Shown here piece by piece: positions 53,166 through 64,000 of a stretch of 64,000 bases of DNA. Location of the stretch: assembly GCA_039621445.1 (NCBI GenBank), contig CP154956.1, positions 79,976,474-80,040,473 on the forward strand, given 5' to 3'. The notes under the pieces were generated by a model. The model made no database searches and was not told the DNA's origin. It worked only from the letters and a program-made list of their open reading frames with translations. The stretch comes from Euglena gracilis. Lineage: Eukaryota; Euglenida; Euglenophyceae; Euglenales. The position numbers were made by a program, and so were the translations under genes. The stretch's first letter is position 1. Each line of letters begins with the position of its first letter.

Positions 53166-54540
53166 CCCCCTTGAGCCTTGGCCCAAAGTATTGTCCTTGG
53201 TGTGAAAGTGTGTTTGGGCAAAATTTTAAGATTTTTTATTTCTGAAAATCAGCCCACAGACAATTTGAAGGGAAGAACAACAGCACCGTTTTTGCAAAGC
53301 ATACCCATCGCTGCCGTTTCCTCGTAAAATGTTTGGTGATTTACCAAAATACAGGTGTATTTTTTAATTGCATTGCCCATTTCCCATAAACAGAGTCATC
53401 GATCATCAGGGGAAGCTGCGGACCACATAATCTTGCATAATCCCGCATAATCCCGCATAATTTGCATTTTTATGGGGAAAATCCAGAAAAGAAGAGGCCC
53501 TGATAAGGGGTTGTTTTTGGGTTGGTTCCCATCCTGAAAAAGGACCCCTTTGACCCCTTCGACCATGTTACAGAAAACTGTAACCATCTTGACGTTAGTG
53601 TTTTTTTTGTTTTTGCGGACTCCGTTGTCGCCCGGGCCCATTGCTGCCCTCTCGTGACCCTCTCGTGACAACTCGGGCTAGATGTGGTGGTGCATTGGTG
53701 TTGATGTGTGCCCTCCAAATGCAACCTGAGTATTTTTGCATTGGATGGTGGATACGTCGAGGTTGATGATTAAATTTTCGTGTTGGGAGGGCTTGCATCT
53801 GTTGCTAGATCACAGTCCCCAATGGGGTATTTCTGTGAGGGTTCTCCTTGGGAATGAATATTCGAGAGGGCCAAGAAGTGGAGAGGCACACCATGAGCTG
53901 GTCTTTATTCACCAGGAGCGTCAGGCAACCTTACGCAGCTGCCAAAGGCAGTTGTGCTCGTTAATTTTTATTCCGGCTTGTGGAGGAAAGCCCCTCATGT
54001 CTCTTGTCCCATCTCCCACAGAGGGAACAGAGCCGGGACCCTTCGTCACATTGGCTGGCCCCCCGAGGGGGAACCCCTAGAATTGAGCTTCCTTTTGGAT
54101 TGGAAGATGCGTTTTTTTTTTGTGTTCTAAGGTCCCGGCCTCTCCCCATGCGTTCGGTTTGGGAGCCAGATACCCGTAAAAAGTTGTTTGAAACAACCCG
54201 AATCTTCTTTAGAGGCAATACAAAAATTGTCATACAAAATATTTTTCCACAGTTTAAAAACTTGGGATAGAGCGTACCCCAATTTCTCATTCCTTTGCAC
54301 AACTTTGTAAAAATCACTTTACTCCATTTTCATTCTCTTTATTTCATTCACATTGGATGGATTGGGCTATTTATTGGGCTGTTTTTGGTTTTTGGGCTAT
54401 TCTTGGGCCAGAAATACCCCGAAATAGCCCAATAAATAGCCCAATTCAATAAAAACATCCTAAAATGACAGAAGGGAATTCAAAGTGAACCAAATAAACC
54501 CAAGTTGGTCTCTCACACTTAGGCGGCCTAGCTTTTTCTT
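53165..54540. other. No confident gene
   Basis: Plus-strand frames at 53736-54080 and 53980-54270 (ending RSVWEPDTRKKLFETTRIFF) lack recognised domains. 54370-54440 has TTGGGCTATTTATTGGGCTG and its inverse, forming a weak foldback. Confidence 0.35.
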
Positions 54541-54659
54541 TTTATTTGCGCACTTGCGCAAATTTACGAATTTTTTGATTCTGCTTTGTTTCGGCTGTGA
54601 AGGTCAGGGGGGTTTGAAAATACGTTGACAAGAGAGTGCAAAAAAATGTGCGAAATTCT

Positions 54660-54775
54660 GTTTTTGGCTGGGAGACCCCCGGGACTTTGGCGAAAAATGG
54701 TGTTTTGGGGGTGTCTCAAAATGGACTTTGTACGTTGAAACCCCCGGGACCTTGCCGGCCAAAAGGGAAAAAAAC
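54660..54775. repeat. Pair of ACCCCCGGGAC words
   Basis: GAGACCCCCGGGACTTTGGC (54670-54689) and GAAACCCCCGGGACCTTGCC (54738-54757) are direct copies about 68 bases apart within the palindrome-rich region. Confidence 0.6.
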
Positions 54776-55499
54776 GCAAAAAAAAAAAGTACCATAGGAA
54801 CGGGACCTTTACTGCCCTGCCCTTGTTGCTCCTTTCGGCTGTGTCCCCGGGTGTGTCCGAGCTGCCGGCGGTGTGCGTCCTGGGTTTTTGCCGGACTGCT
54901 TTGTTTGCGGCAGCCCAACACTGGAAGGGCAAAATTGTGTTTATGGGCGCAAATGCGCGCACCAATATAATTATGTTGGTGCGCGCAATTGCGACCATAA
55001 ACACAATTTTGCCTTTCTAGTGTTGGGCTTTGGCACCCATGAACTGGCGCCATTGATAAACGGTGTGACAAAGGAGCCGTGGGTGCGCAGACCAACGGGC
55101 CATCCAGTTGGTGGGTTTGTCAAATTATTTGTCGATGCGAAGCTCATGGGCGCAAATGCGCGCACAAACAAAAATTATGTTTTATGCGCGCATTTGCGCA
55201 AATGCGCGCATAAACATGTTCTCTGTTTATTTGCGCATTTGCGCAAATAAACACAGAGAAGAACGGTGTGACGGAAGCACAACCGTCAAACACCAGCAGC
55301 AGATGTGGTTTATTTGCGCATTTGTGCGCATCAGTTTTTTGTGGGCGCAAATGTGCAAATAAACTGCATGAAGAAACTGGACAATTTACTATGTTTATTT
55401 TGCGCATTTGCGCTCACAAAACAACGTGATGCGCGCAAATGCGCAAATAAACAACTAACGGAGGAGTAGAAAACAATTTCATTTGGCCCTCCTACAGCA

Positions 55500-56380
55500 A
55501 CCCTTAGTGGCTTCTGAATGGGTTGAAAGCAAATGGCCACACCGTCTCCTCCGGCACATGGTGTTATTGTGCCGTTTTTTTTACCATTGACAGGTCCCAC
55601 AAAAGAGGGAGACATAGGATCTCTTGAAGGTGGGTGCGCAGCCCACCACCCAGTAACGGTACATGTCCACCGGCACCAATTTGTGGGTCCCAAGGGCCCT
55701 TCCGCTGGCCTGCGGCCTCGGCTCCGCTGCTGCAGCCCCATCAGCTGCTGATGCTTCAGCACCCACCAGACCGGCATCCACCTCCCTGGTGCAACAACAA
55801 CACACACCGAAGCGGCCACGTTATACCCCGCAACCGGGGCGTGAGACTGGGGTATGACGTGGTGCCAGTGCATGGCAACCGGCAGCTGGAAAGAGATGGC
55901 CCTCAAACACCCGTTACTTTGGATGCAAGGAAGTGTTGAACTTTGATGCACCCCTGGATTGGGTGCATCAAAGCGGTGGGACCCACTCCCCCCAAATTAT
56001 GCACAAAAACCGGTGTTTTTTTTACGTTTTTCAAGGGAAAAATGGCAAAGAAAACCGTAAAATGGACTACGGCCGGACACGTCCCGGGCATTTCAGGTGC
56101 CAAATTTTGACTTCTTGTAACGCAGTCCTGTTGCAGAAAAGGTGTCCAACAGTCACAGGTCGTTTGCATGTCGTCAATTCATTACGTTTAACTGCCAAAC
56201 GGATGACGCCAAAGGAACAGGTCGTGTGGGCCGGGTAACAGCAGTGCAAATGTACACACCTAAGGCAGGAAAATTTTGGCCAGTCACATGCCGTGTTCCA
56301 GTGAACATTCCACACCACCTCTCACCACAAATTTCATCACCATGTAATTGTGGTGCAAACCATTGGTTGGCGTGAGGAGT
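55500..56380. other. Unassigned frames between palindrome clusters
   Basis: A plus-strand segment 56100-56238 between a TTTCAG acceptor and a G/GTAACA donor-like site reads RLHVVNSLRLTAKRMTPKEQ VVWAG and may be an exon of unknown function. The remainder shows no recognisable domain. Confidence 0.25.
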
Positions 56381-57214
56381 TGCGTTCGCCAGCTGTCACG
56401 GAGGAGGAGATGGTATCGCACAACTGATGTGTGTTGATGCGTGCATTTGCGCAAATAAACACAATTTTGTTTGTGTGCTCTAAGGCTCCTACAAACACAT
56501 TATTTTGAAGCGGTGTATAAAATGTTTATGCGCGCATTTGCGCAAATGCGCAAACAAACGTAATTGTGTTTATTTGTGCAACTGCGCGCATCAACACGTC
56601 CATCGCGTTTTTAAACCTCGTAGGGTCATGGTCCTCGTTGGTGTCTTTTAACATAGAAAAAAGTACATGTTGGTGGGCACATTTGCACAAGTAAACATAA
56701 ACGTGTTGGTGCGCGCAAATGCGCACAGCACCCAAATAAGTTTGCGCGCGCATTTGCGCCCACCAACACGTCATTTTATCATCATCGGTTTACGTTTTAT
56801 TTGCGCAAATGCGCCCACAAACACAATTGTTTTTATTTGCGCAAATGCGCCCACAAACACACATCAGTTGCGTGACGGCTGGCTGACGTGGTCTGTGGTG
56901 TGTGATGTAATGAGGCTCCGTGTGTTCTTACCGGTGGCGGCAGTATCCAAGCCAGTTCAGCCAGCACGTCAGCACCATTTCCAAGTGCCGTAACAAGGGG
57001 TGTGTGCCTCTCTCCTGTTTGATGTACAACAGCACAAGTCTCACCCTCAGTCTTATTAACGTCACCTGGTAAGCAGCATTCACACCAAACTTCTGGGAGT
57101 TAATCCCCTCCAATACAGGGGTGTAACGGTTCTTAAATCGTGTTCCGGTGCCAGGGTACAGGGTCCCAGGGGTTACGTAAAAATTTGCGCATTTGCGCAA
57201 TTGCGCCCATTTCA

Positions 57215-58330
57215 AAGGAAAAACCCTTAAGTGCGAATTTGGCCGCCTAAGTCACAGGGCTATGCGAAATTATGCAATAAAAATGACCATTTTGGTCCAG
57301 TATTTCAGACCAAAGTTGGAGGTGCGTGACCTTCCAAGAAAGGGAACAACAGCAATTTTGTCCATTTTTGTTTGTCGTTTTTTTTCCACGCAGTGTCGCA
57401 CAATCTTGCATAATTACCACATACTCCCGCATAATTTGGAAAAAAAATTGCAAAATTAATCCCCACCTGCAAGCATTTCACCCTGAGGGTTCCAGCGAGG
57501 TGCCAGGGATCACAATTGTTGGTTGATTGGTGAGGTTTTTGAAGCTCTTGTATTTGCCTTCATCGGGGTGAATACCGGCAATGCTGCCCTTTTGTTGAGG
57601 TAGATGGGGTAGATGGAAGCCTGACTGAAGTCAAAGACCTCTATTATGATGAAATACATTCACCGGGGCAGCCTCTTTAGGCCACAATGTTGTACACCTC
57701 AAAAAAAAATGCATCAGGAGAATGGTCGCGTTTCGCAAATGAGGGGCTTTTCAGGTTCCCTGTTTGGGTTCTGGATGTACCCCCAGCCCAACCCAATGAT
57801 GCCAGTGCTGTCAGTGGCACTTGAAAGATGTTGCTCGCCCCAAACCACCGACAAACTCCCCTCCCCCCATCAACCTGTCTCTTGGGTCATTTTGGATTTT
57901 GGTGGTCGAATTTTAACCAACAAATCCTTGGTTTACACAACGCTCAGCTGCTGTATTGTCATCAAACTGATTGATCGGAAGAAGACGAAAAAACCCCAGA
58001 TGAAAATGAAGAAGCTTAGCTGCATGGGATAATCAGGTAGCACCATCCGAATTGGAAAAGGCTGATTGACTTCCCAAAAAGGAAATTGAAATAAATGGTC
58101 TTTTCACAGCCACCGGGGTCAGTCAGATTGCATTGTGGTGGGTTTAAAATTTTGTGTTGTGTCCTCTCACGCCTTTTTTTTGTGTTATGTTGTTCTGGTC
58201 TTGTGTTGTTTGTTGTTCTTGTTATTCTTTACTCGGGAGAAGTCCAAATTTATTTCCCCCTCCTCAACCCCTGGGTGTTAGCTGTGAGAGGGCAGGCAGT
58301 ATTAAAGCTTTTTGGATGAATGTCTTTTTT
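57215..58330. other. Upstream of the glycosyltransferase exon; no exon identified
   Basis: Expected upstream exons of the gene at 58334 were looked for and not convincingly found. A frame at 57646-58032 has no recognised motif. Confidence 0.4.
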
Positions 58331-58333
58331 TAG

Positions 58334-58462
58334 AGCTTGTCCCCCGAGGATTGAGAGAGGAAATTGGCGCCAAGGTCTGCCAAGATTATGCTGCACTCAA
58401 CCTATCGGCCAATTTTGTGGCATTGAGCTTCCGTCGGGGAGACAAGTGGATCGAAGGAGTCG
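58334..58462 (+). CDS. GT23-like glycosyltransferase, RRGDK exon
   Basis: An acceptor of pure pyrimidines (GTCTTTTTTTTAG, AG ending at 58333) opens a 129-base exon: LVPRGLREEIGAKVCQDYAA, LNLSANFVALSFRRGDKWIE, GV, then a G/GTCAGC donor at 58462/58463. F-x-RRGDK matches the V-H-x-RR-x-DK motif of GT23 and related fucosyltransferases, which contacts the GDP-fucose diphosphate. The exon ends one base into a codon, joining in phase (GAT, Asp) to the exon at 61022. The intron between them is about 2.6 kb and holds microsatellites and two C-tract elements. Confidence 0.55.
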
Positions 58463-58997
58463 GTCAGCTCAGCCCCCGAGAGCGAGGCATGAATGAGGGT
58501 CGACGCCACCGGGTGCTGGACAGAAATATGGTGCGCAGCAAATAGTGAGCATATGACCATATGGCAACTATAATGAGCGACCACGAATCACCCTGAATGA
58601 TCGATTTGGTTGGTCAGGGATGATAAACAATTGCAATTGATTGATCAATCAGGTGGATTGCTTCTTTTAATCATTCTTTTATAATGTCCAAATTTTAACC
58701 ACAACTTCCGATGCGAATTTATCGAAAAATCTCTGTGCCGAATTCACATTGCAGGCACAAGTTTTTTTGGTTGAACCGGGGGGTGTAGGGTGGGTGGGTC
58801 CGCCCCTCCCCCAGGTTCCCCCCCCCCCGAAACCCCTCCCCTCAGCATTTCAAAAATATCGGCCGTCGTTTCTCTTCAAATGAATTATTCTAATATAATA
58901 TAACATATACATATAATATATAAGTCTGTATATATGTATATAATTGCATATTATTATATATAATATTATATATTATTATATTAGTATTCTTATATAT

Positions 58998-59405
<408 letters not shown>

Positions 59406-59574
59406 CGTCGTGGACCCCCCGGGGCGCCGAAAAAGTGCTATTTTTAGCATTTTTCGCGATTTTCGGCCATTTTTTGTGGGTCCCATGGTACCCCCCCCCC
59501 CCCGGGGGGCCCAGGGGGTGGGTCCCAGGTGGGACCGGGGTGGGTCCCACCCTCCCTCCCGGTCTTAAAAAAGC

Positions 59575-59755
59575 CCCTGATTCACATTACATCACATTAC
59601 ATTGCATTACATCACATTACATTACATTATATTACATTACATTACGTCACGTTACGTTATATTACAGCACATTACATTGTGTTGCATTGTATTGTATTAC
59701 ATTGCATTGCATTGTATTATGTTATTTTATATTATATTATATTGTATTATATTAT
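59575..59755. repeat. ATTACATC-type degenerate array
   Basis: Units such as CACATTACAT, TGCATTACAT and ATTATATT follow with a loose 5- to 10-base period. Confidence 0.8.
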
Positions 59756-60183
59756 AAAAATATTTTTAAAATCATGTTATTTAATAATTTCTGACGTGAT
59801 CGTTGTTGTATCTTCATATGTGCTATTATATTTTTATTTCGTTCTGTCAAAAGGTTCTCAGCAGCATTTCACGCCATCGGACATTATTTTATCACCGTGT
59901 TATGTCATGCTTGCTTTGTGTCTTGTCCTACCCCCAGGAGGGCTTACTGATTGTTTTGGGTCCGACCCCAGAAGGGGCATTGTTGGCCCCTTCTGGGGTC
60001 CGGCCCCCTTCTGGGTCCCAGAGATGGCCAACAATGACCGTCCCTGCACCAGAGGCGCGAATTATTTGGTAAAGGTCAAATGTCTTTTTTATTTATGTGA
60101 GGGTGGAGTGTGGCCCCTCCTCATCCATCTGACCGTCTGAAAGTGAATGGTTTTCAACAAGTAGCTTACAGGAAGTCGACTTA

Positions 60184-60535
60184 CCTCCCCCCCCCCCTTG
60201 TCGTTGACACGGCGTGTCGTTGACACCCCCCCCCCCCGTGTCAACGACATTTTCCTGGAACATATTTTTTCTTTTGCGTTGGCCACAGTTTCTGACAAAT
60301 TTCAGCCAGGACATTTCAAAAATGGGTTGAATCTTCTTTCCAGCCATGGCTTCGAATGTCATCCCCATTCGCACCGGCCACAGTGTGGCGGACATGCATT
60401 CACGGGGTCATTCATTGTTACTGGTGTGGTCGATTTTTTTAGGTACTGTGTCGCTGACACGGCGTGTCGTTGACACACCCCCCGTGTCAACGACACTTTC
60501 CTGGAACATTGGCGTGTCAACGACAAGGGGGGGGG
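60184..60535. mobile_element. TA-flanked element with GTGTCGTTGACACG word
   Basis: Left end CCTCCC (C tract) TTGTCGTTGACACG, right end CGTGTCAACGACAAGGGG (G tract), an excellent terminal inverted repeat. TA at 60182-60183 and 60536-60537. The palindromic word GTGTC(G/A)(T/A)(T/C)GACAC recurs at 60206, 60230, 60450, 60465 and 60485. ATTTTCCTGGAACAT and ACTTTCCTGGAACAT follow two of the words as an inner direct repeat. Confidence 0.7.
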
Positions 60536-60571
60536 TACAGGCACCACAAGGTGGAATGTCGGGACAGTTTA

Positions 60572-60995
60572 AACCGCCCCAAAAAATAAGACCCGGGTCT
60601 TATTTTTGGCTCCGTTGCTAGAAGCCTCCAGGGGGGGGGGGGCTTATTTTTTGGGGGGTCTTATTTTTGATTTTTTTCTTGACCGACCCGGGCCGGAAAA
60701 AAACATCATTTTTCAGGTTCCCAAAAGCATTAAAACTTTTCCTTCGGCGCTTCGCGCCATGTGTAAATTTGTGTAAATTGACATTTACTATTTTTTTGCA
60801 CTTCAAATATCTGAAATTTTTTGAAATTTCATCATTTTTGTATGTGAAATTGGGGTTTTTGGTGATTTTTCAGGGAAAATTTTCAACGTGTCCGCGCTTC
60901 GCGCCGTCAGGGGGGTCTTATTATTGGGGGGGGGGGTCTTATTTTTGGGTTTTTGCTCGATCGGCCCAGGGGGGGTCTTATTTTGGGGGGGGGGT
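60572..60995. mobile_element. TA-flanked element with GGTCTTATTTTTGG word, next to a splice acceptor
   Basis: Begins AACCGCCCCAAAAAATAAGA and ends GGTCTTATTTTGGGG (G tract) GT, with TA at 60570-60571 and 60996-60997. The word (GGGTCTTATTTTTGG or inverse) occurs at least six times. Two GC hairpins (CGGCGCTTCGCGCC at 60744 and CGCGCTTCGCGCCG at 60893) enclose AT-rich DNA. The element ends 24 bases before the AG of the next exon. Confidence 0.65.
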
Positions 60996-61021
60996 TATTG
61001 TTATGGCCATTGCTTTGGGAG

Positions 61022-61244
61022 ATGAGGGACAATCTGATCATCTTCCATTGTTGTGTTCGGCGGCTGAGTTGTTTTCCGTTCCCATCCCGGTGAAGACATA
61101 CATCCAGTTCGCCATCGACCGGGGCGTTTTGGATGCCTTGAAGCCTGCGGTGGTTTTTGTGGCGACGGACGATTATGAGGTCATTCCGGAGTACAGGGCC
61201 CTCAGGCCCGGCCTGTTACTCCCAACTCTCTCTTTTGCTGTTCT
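61022..61244 (+). CDS. GT23-like glycosyltransferase, ATDD exon
   Basis: Following AG at 61020-61021, the exon reads (D)EGQSDHLPLLCSAAELF, SVPIPVKTYIQFAIDRGVLD, ALKPAVVFVATDDYEVIPEY, RALRPGLLLPTL to a GTTAAG donor (GT at 61245-61246). FVATDD corresponds to the YLATDD-type motif of GT23 enzymes, and the E-x-F-x-x-P-x-x-x-Y segment between RR-x-DK and ATDD is at the expected place. Phases match both neighbours (1 in, 2 out). Motif order and spacing over three exons favour GT23 over unrelated fucosyltransferases, but a broader O-fucosyltransferase-like assignment is possible. Confidence 0.55.
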
Positions 61245-61532
61245 GTTAAGTTCCTTTGGGTGGGTTTTCCGCCCGGCGCCAATCAGAAGTTGCATTTGGA
61301 TTCTTTCAAAAGGAATTTCCATGCAGCATTCATCCCCTGTGTTTTGTTTCAAGACCAATTGAACCGATTTGGGGGATATTGATCATCATCGTCAGCATCA
61401 CCATCATCATCATCTATTTGATTATCATCATCATCATTATTAGTATTGACATTATTATAATTCTCATTGTCATTGCTATCAGTAGTATTGTTATGATGTT
61501 GTTGTTGTTGGTTGTTGTTGTTTCTGTTGTTT

Positions 61533-61670
61533 CTGTTGTTGTTGTTTGTTTGTTTGTTTGTTTGTTTGTTTGTTTGTTTGTTTGTTTGTTTGTTTGTTTG
61601 ATTGTTTGTTTGTTTGTTTGTTGTTTGTTTTTTGTTGTTTGTTGTTTGTTGTTTGTTGTTTGTTGTTTTT
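61533..61670. repeat. GTTT microsatellite, right copy
   Basis: About 70 bases of GTTT with one ATTG interruption, then GTTGTTT units. Shorter than the left copy. Confidence 0.95.
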
Positions 61671-63467
61671 GGTGGTGGTGGTGGTGGTGTTGGTGTTACA
61701 TTTTGAGGGAATATGTTTTGGGAAAGAATTTTAGTGTCCTCACAAAGCTCAAACCATTAAATAGCTGCGTGTTCCCTTTTTTTTTGAATGGGCAAGGAAG
61801 CCTAAGGAGGCTGATGTTCAGATCTCATTCTGAAAATCAAAACCATAGGAAAACATGTTTTGCACATTGCGAAAGCAGTTTGAAACAGAGCCGAATTTTT
61901 TTTGAAACAGTTGATCATCAGGACCCTTTGGAAGGCAGTCAACATCCTCCAAAGCTAAGAGACAAGGTTTGGGGAAGGACAGCACCCCAACGACACCGTG
62001 GTGCACGTCACTCCTCCAAAAGAGCGTGGATTCAATCTGAAAGACGTTTCAAAAACCAACCCTGCGTCCAGGGCATTCCGCCGAGGAGCCACATGGATGG
62101 GTTCAACCCTTTGTTTTGAAACCTTGCTTTCTTTGGTTAGGATGCTCTGCTCCTTGAGGCCTGGCAGAGGGAAATTATCGTGAAAACCATTTCTTGTGAT
62201 GGGGCTAGTTTTGTTGTATTTTGTCTTCAAACTTATTATGGTCTTCACAAAACCAATGGGGAAAAGGTGGTTGTGGTTCTTCAGTGATTCAGCTGACCCT
62301 TCACCCAGGACCCCCGGACGAATGTCTGTGAGAAAGAGCTTCCCTTGTCTGGGTGTGAAGAACACATGCATTTTGGATACAGATTGCTGCTGTCCCGGAA
62401 GTCATTGTTTCAATGGTGAGTGGTTTTCTTCGAAAGTTCCCACTGGGGTGGAAATCCCTCAGTGGTATTTCTACCCCAGAGGAAGTTGGGTCAGCAAACC
62501 GCCTTTTTCCAGCCCAAATCTTCCAGCATCCGACAGTTTGGCTTGAAATTTTTGGCCCTGCACATCCGGCAATGGTTGTAATCAAACCGATTTCCTGATC
62601 CACAACCACGAGTCCTGCATTTTGTGGAAAGTCATCAGTTGCGCAAATGTCTGTCAACGGCTGCCTCCAGCAGCAGTTGGATATTTTTGGGGGTAATTCT
62701 TGGTAATCAGATGTGTGACTATGGAGCCAAGTGCGAGATTTCAGTTGTGCTCGATGTTTGTTTCTTTTGAGTTGCTGTCTTTCTGAATTCGCACAAATTT
62801 TTACGATGTCCCGGAAAAAATGTCCCTCCTGTTGCATCCACATTGTGAAAAAGCCAAGCACAGTTTGTGCACAATTTGGAAGGGAGTAATATTATTTATG
62901 CCTTCGTCCAACCAATAATATTTCTGGGGATATCATTTTGAATATTATTTTCCGAAGTGTTAAGTGGGTGGCATTGTGCCTGGCTGTGCCAGACAATGTG
63001 AGCCAAAGTTAATGAACCATCATATTTTTCTCTTGGCTGCTGCCTCAGTTCAACCTCAGCCATGGCCAACCACCAAATTCATCTAACCTCAACAGCCGTC
63101 TGCTGCATTGAGATTTTTCCCTTTCTGTCATGGTTTGTCGCCACACCCCTCCATGGCACGCACCTCCTCCAAATACCACCACTGTCTGGCCAGACTTTGC
63201 AAGATGGGGATGTGGCTGACCCCCCGTGGCCAAAAGCTGCAGGAATTCCATCGTCAGGGAGGCGATGGAAGAAAAATGTTGCACACACCAAGCGAACCAG
63301 GCTTCTTTTTAAGGAAGTGCGCACCCCCCTCGGGGGGGGGGGGGTGCTATGGGCAGGCAAAGGGGTAGGGCACTTTTGACCCCTTGGGGGGCCGGTAGGG
63401 TTTGGAATGGGTTGAGCCATAGCACACCCCGGGGGGGGGTGCCTGCTGTGGGCAGGCACCCATAGTA

Positions 63468-63702
63468 AAACCCCCTCCCAAATAACACCCCCCCCCCCAA
63501 ATAACCCCCCCCCAAATAACCCCCCCCCCAAATAACACCCCCCCCCTCGGGGGCCGATTTCGAGCGCCCAAATAACTCCCCCCCCCCCTGTTTTCCTTTG
63601 GTTTTCCATGTAAAAATAACCCCCCCCAAATAACACCCCCCCCGGGGGCCCAGTTCGGGTGCCCAAATAACACACCGGGGGGGGGGTGTTATTTGGGGGG
63701 TT
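63468..63702. mobile_element. TA-flanked C-tract element, right copy
   Basis: Duplicate of 2111-2311, with TA at 63466-63467 and 63703-63704. It has extra AAATAAC units and altered C-tract lengths, showing that the internal word array changes in number after duplication. Confidence 0.6.
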
Positions 63703-63988
63703 TACTGGGCACCCCTCCTCCCCCCAGGGTTGGTAAAAAGAAGTCTGAAATGCACAGACAAACACGCACAGAGACACATTGCAGACAAGCTTTTTAAAAA
63801 GGAGTTTGAAAATCATCTGATGTCATGCAACAAAGAAAACAATATTCTTGTCCCCTTGGCTGGTGTCTCTAAAAATATCCAATTGATTTTGTATCAATGT
63901 GGAGGCCATCATTCCAGCCTGTCCCATAAATTTTTTGAACCAAGTGACTGGTCCACCAGAAAACGAAACATGATTACCTTTTAACCAG

Positions 63989-64000
63989 AGTGGTCAAAAA
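63989..64000 (+). CDS. GT23-like glycosyltransferase, start of C-terminal catalytic exon (right copy)
   Basis: After the acceptor TTTTAACCAG (AG at 63987-63988) the first 12 bases match 2598-2609 apart from one substitution (Ala codon to Val). The rest lies beyond the window. Confidence 0.5.

Larger units (their letters stand above)
49120..57215. repeat. Swarm of GCGCATTTGCGC palindromes
   Basis: At least twenty palindromes with a GCGCAAATGCGC or GCGCATTTGCGC core occur over 8 kb. Examples are 49128-49152, 49768-49793, 49893-49935, 50885-51010, 51828-52015, 52432-52456, 54545-54565, 54948-55008, 55145-55260, 55305-55450, 56435-56465, 56525-56605, 56680-56860 and 57180-57210. The arms carry location-specific extensions: GGTCGATG or GGTTGATG on the left, GTTTATT and GTTGGTG on the right. 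None were noticed at this density elsewhere. Confidence 0.85.
61191..64000. repeat. Right copy of the long direct duplication
   Basis: Continuous match to 1-2608 from mid-exon through the intron and into the next exon, running off the window. It includes about 184 bases (61713-61900) missing in the left copy, and a shorter GTTT microsatellite. Confidence 0.95.

Noticed and set aside
49120-57215. CRISPR array
   Set aside because: Palindromes are irregularly spaced, their arms vary, there are no uniform spacers or cas genes, and the genome is eukaryotic.

Overview
This window is nuclear DNA from a microbial eukaryote, most likely an alga or other large-genome protist. The evidence is GT-AG introns with matching phases, a chromodomain Ty3/gypsy integrase, tyrosine-recombinase (YR) retroelements, a hAT transposase remnant, and short TTAGGG-type interstitial repeats. 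I see no bacterial operons, tRNA, rRNA or CRISPR array. The lineage cannot be assigned from sequence alone. Real coding sequence is sparse; most long open frames are by-products of C/G tracts, microsatellites or minisatellites.

The best cellular gene is a GT23-like (alpha-1,6-fucosyltransferase-type) glycosyltransferase. Its exons lie at 58334-58462, 61022-61244 and from 63989 off the right edge. The same gene segment occurs again at the left edge, with exons ending at 54 and at 2598-2805, about 61.2 kb away in direct orientation. The window is therefore roughly one unit of a long-period direct duplication whose introns and intergenic DNA are filled with repeats.

Layout. 1-2.8 kb: left glycosyltransferase copy. 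4.4-7.0 kb (minus): degraded YR retrotransposon (RNase H end, post-RNase H domain, recombinase with HSTRG). 7-9 kb (minus): chromovirus integrase with chromodomain, cut by a 13-N gap. 9-10 kb: TA-rich foldback elements with convergent telomere-like repeats. 10.9-16.6 kb: three minus-strand degraded genes, one with zinc-knuckle and PHD-type motifs. 17-28 kb: C/G-tract modules, a poly-G block, and a pair of inverted 1.3 kb satellite-like arms. 29.3-30.1 kb: an ORF of acidic then basic repeats behind a signal-like start. 30.3-32.5 kb: a second YR retroelement with recombinase upstream of a reverse-transcriptase start. 33.9 and 47.5 kb: inverted copies of a broken Derlin/rhomboid-like terminal exon. 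44.3 kb: hAT transposase end. 49-57 kb: a swarm of GCGC-type palindromes. 57.5-64 kb: right glycosyltransferase copy.

The most striking unexplained pattern is a set of C/G-tract modules. Each carries a private short word repeated in both orientations between poly-C and poly-G, and many have terminal inverted repeats. Five loci (one present twice in the large duplication) are flanked by TA. One, at 26737-26962, sits inside a dispersed repeat whose other copies preserve the uninterrupted site, so mobility and the TA target can be read directly. I propose these are non-autonomous transposons with unusually diverse ends. Alignments were done by eye, so identities are qualitative.
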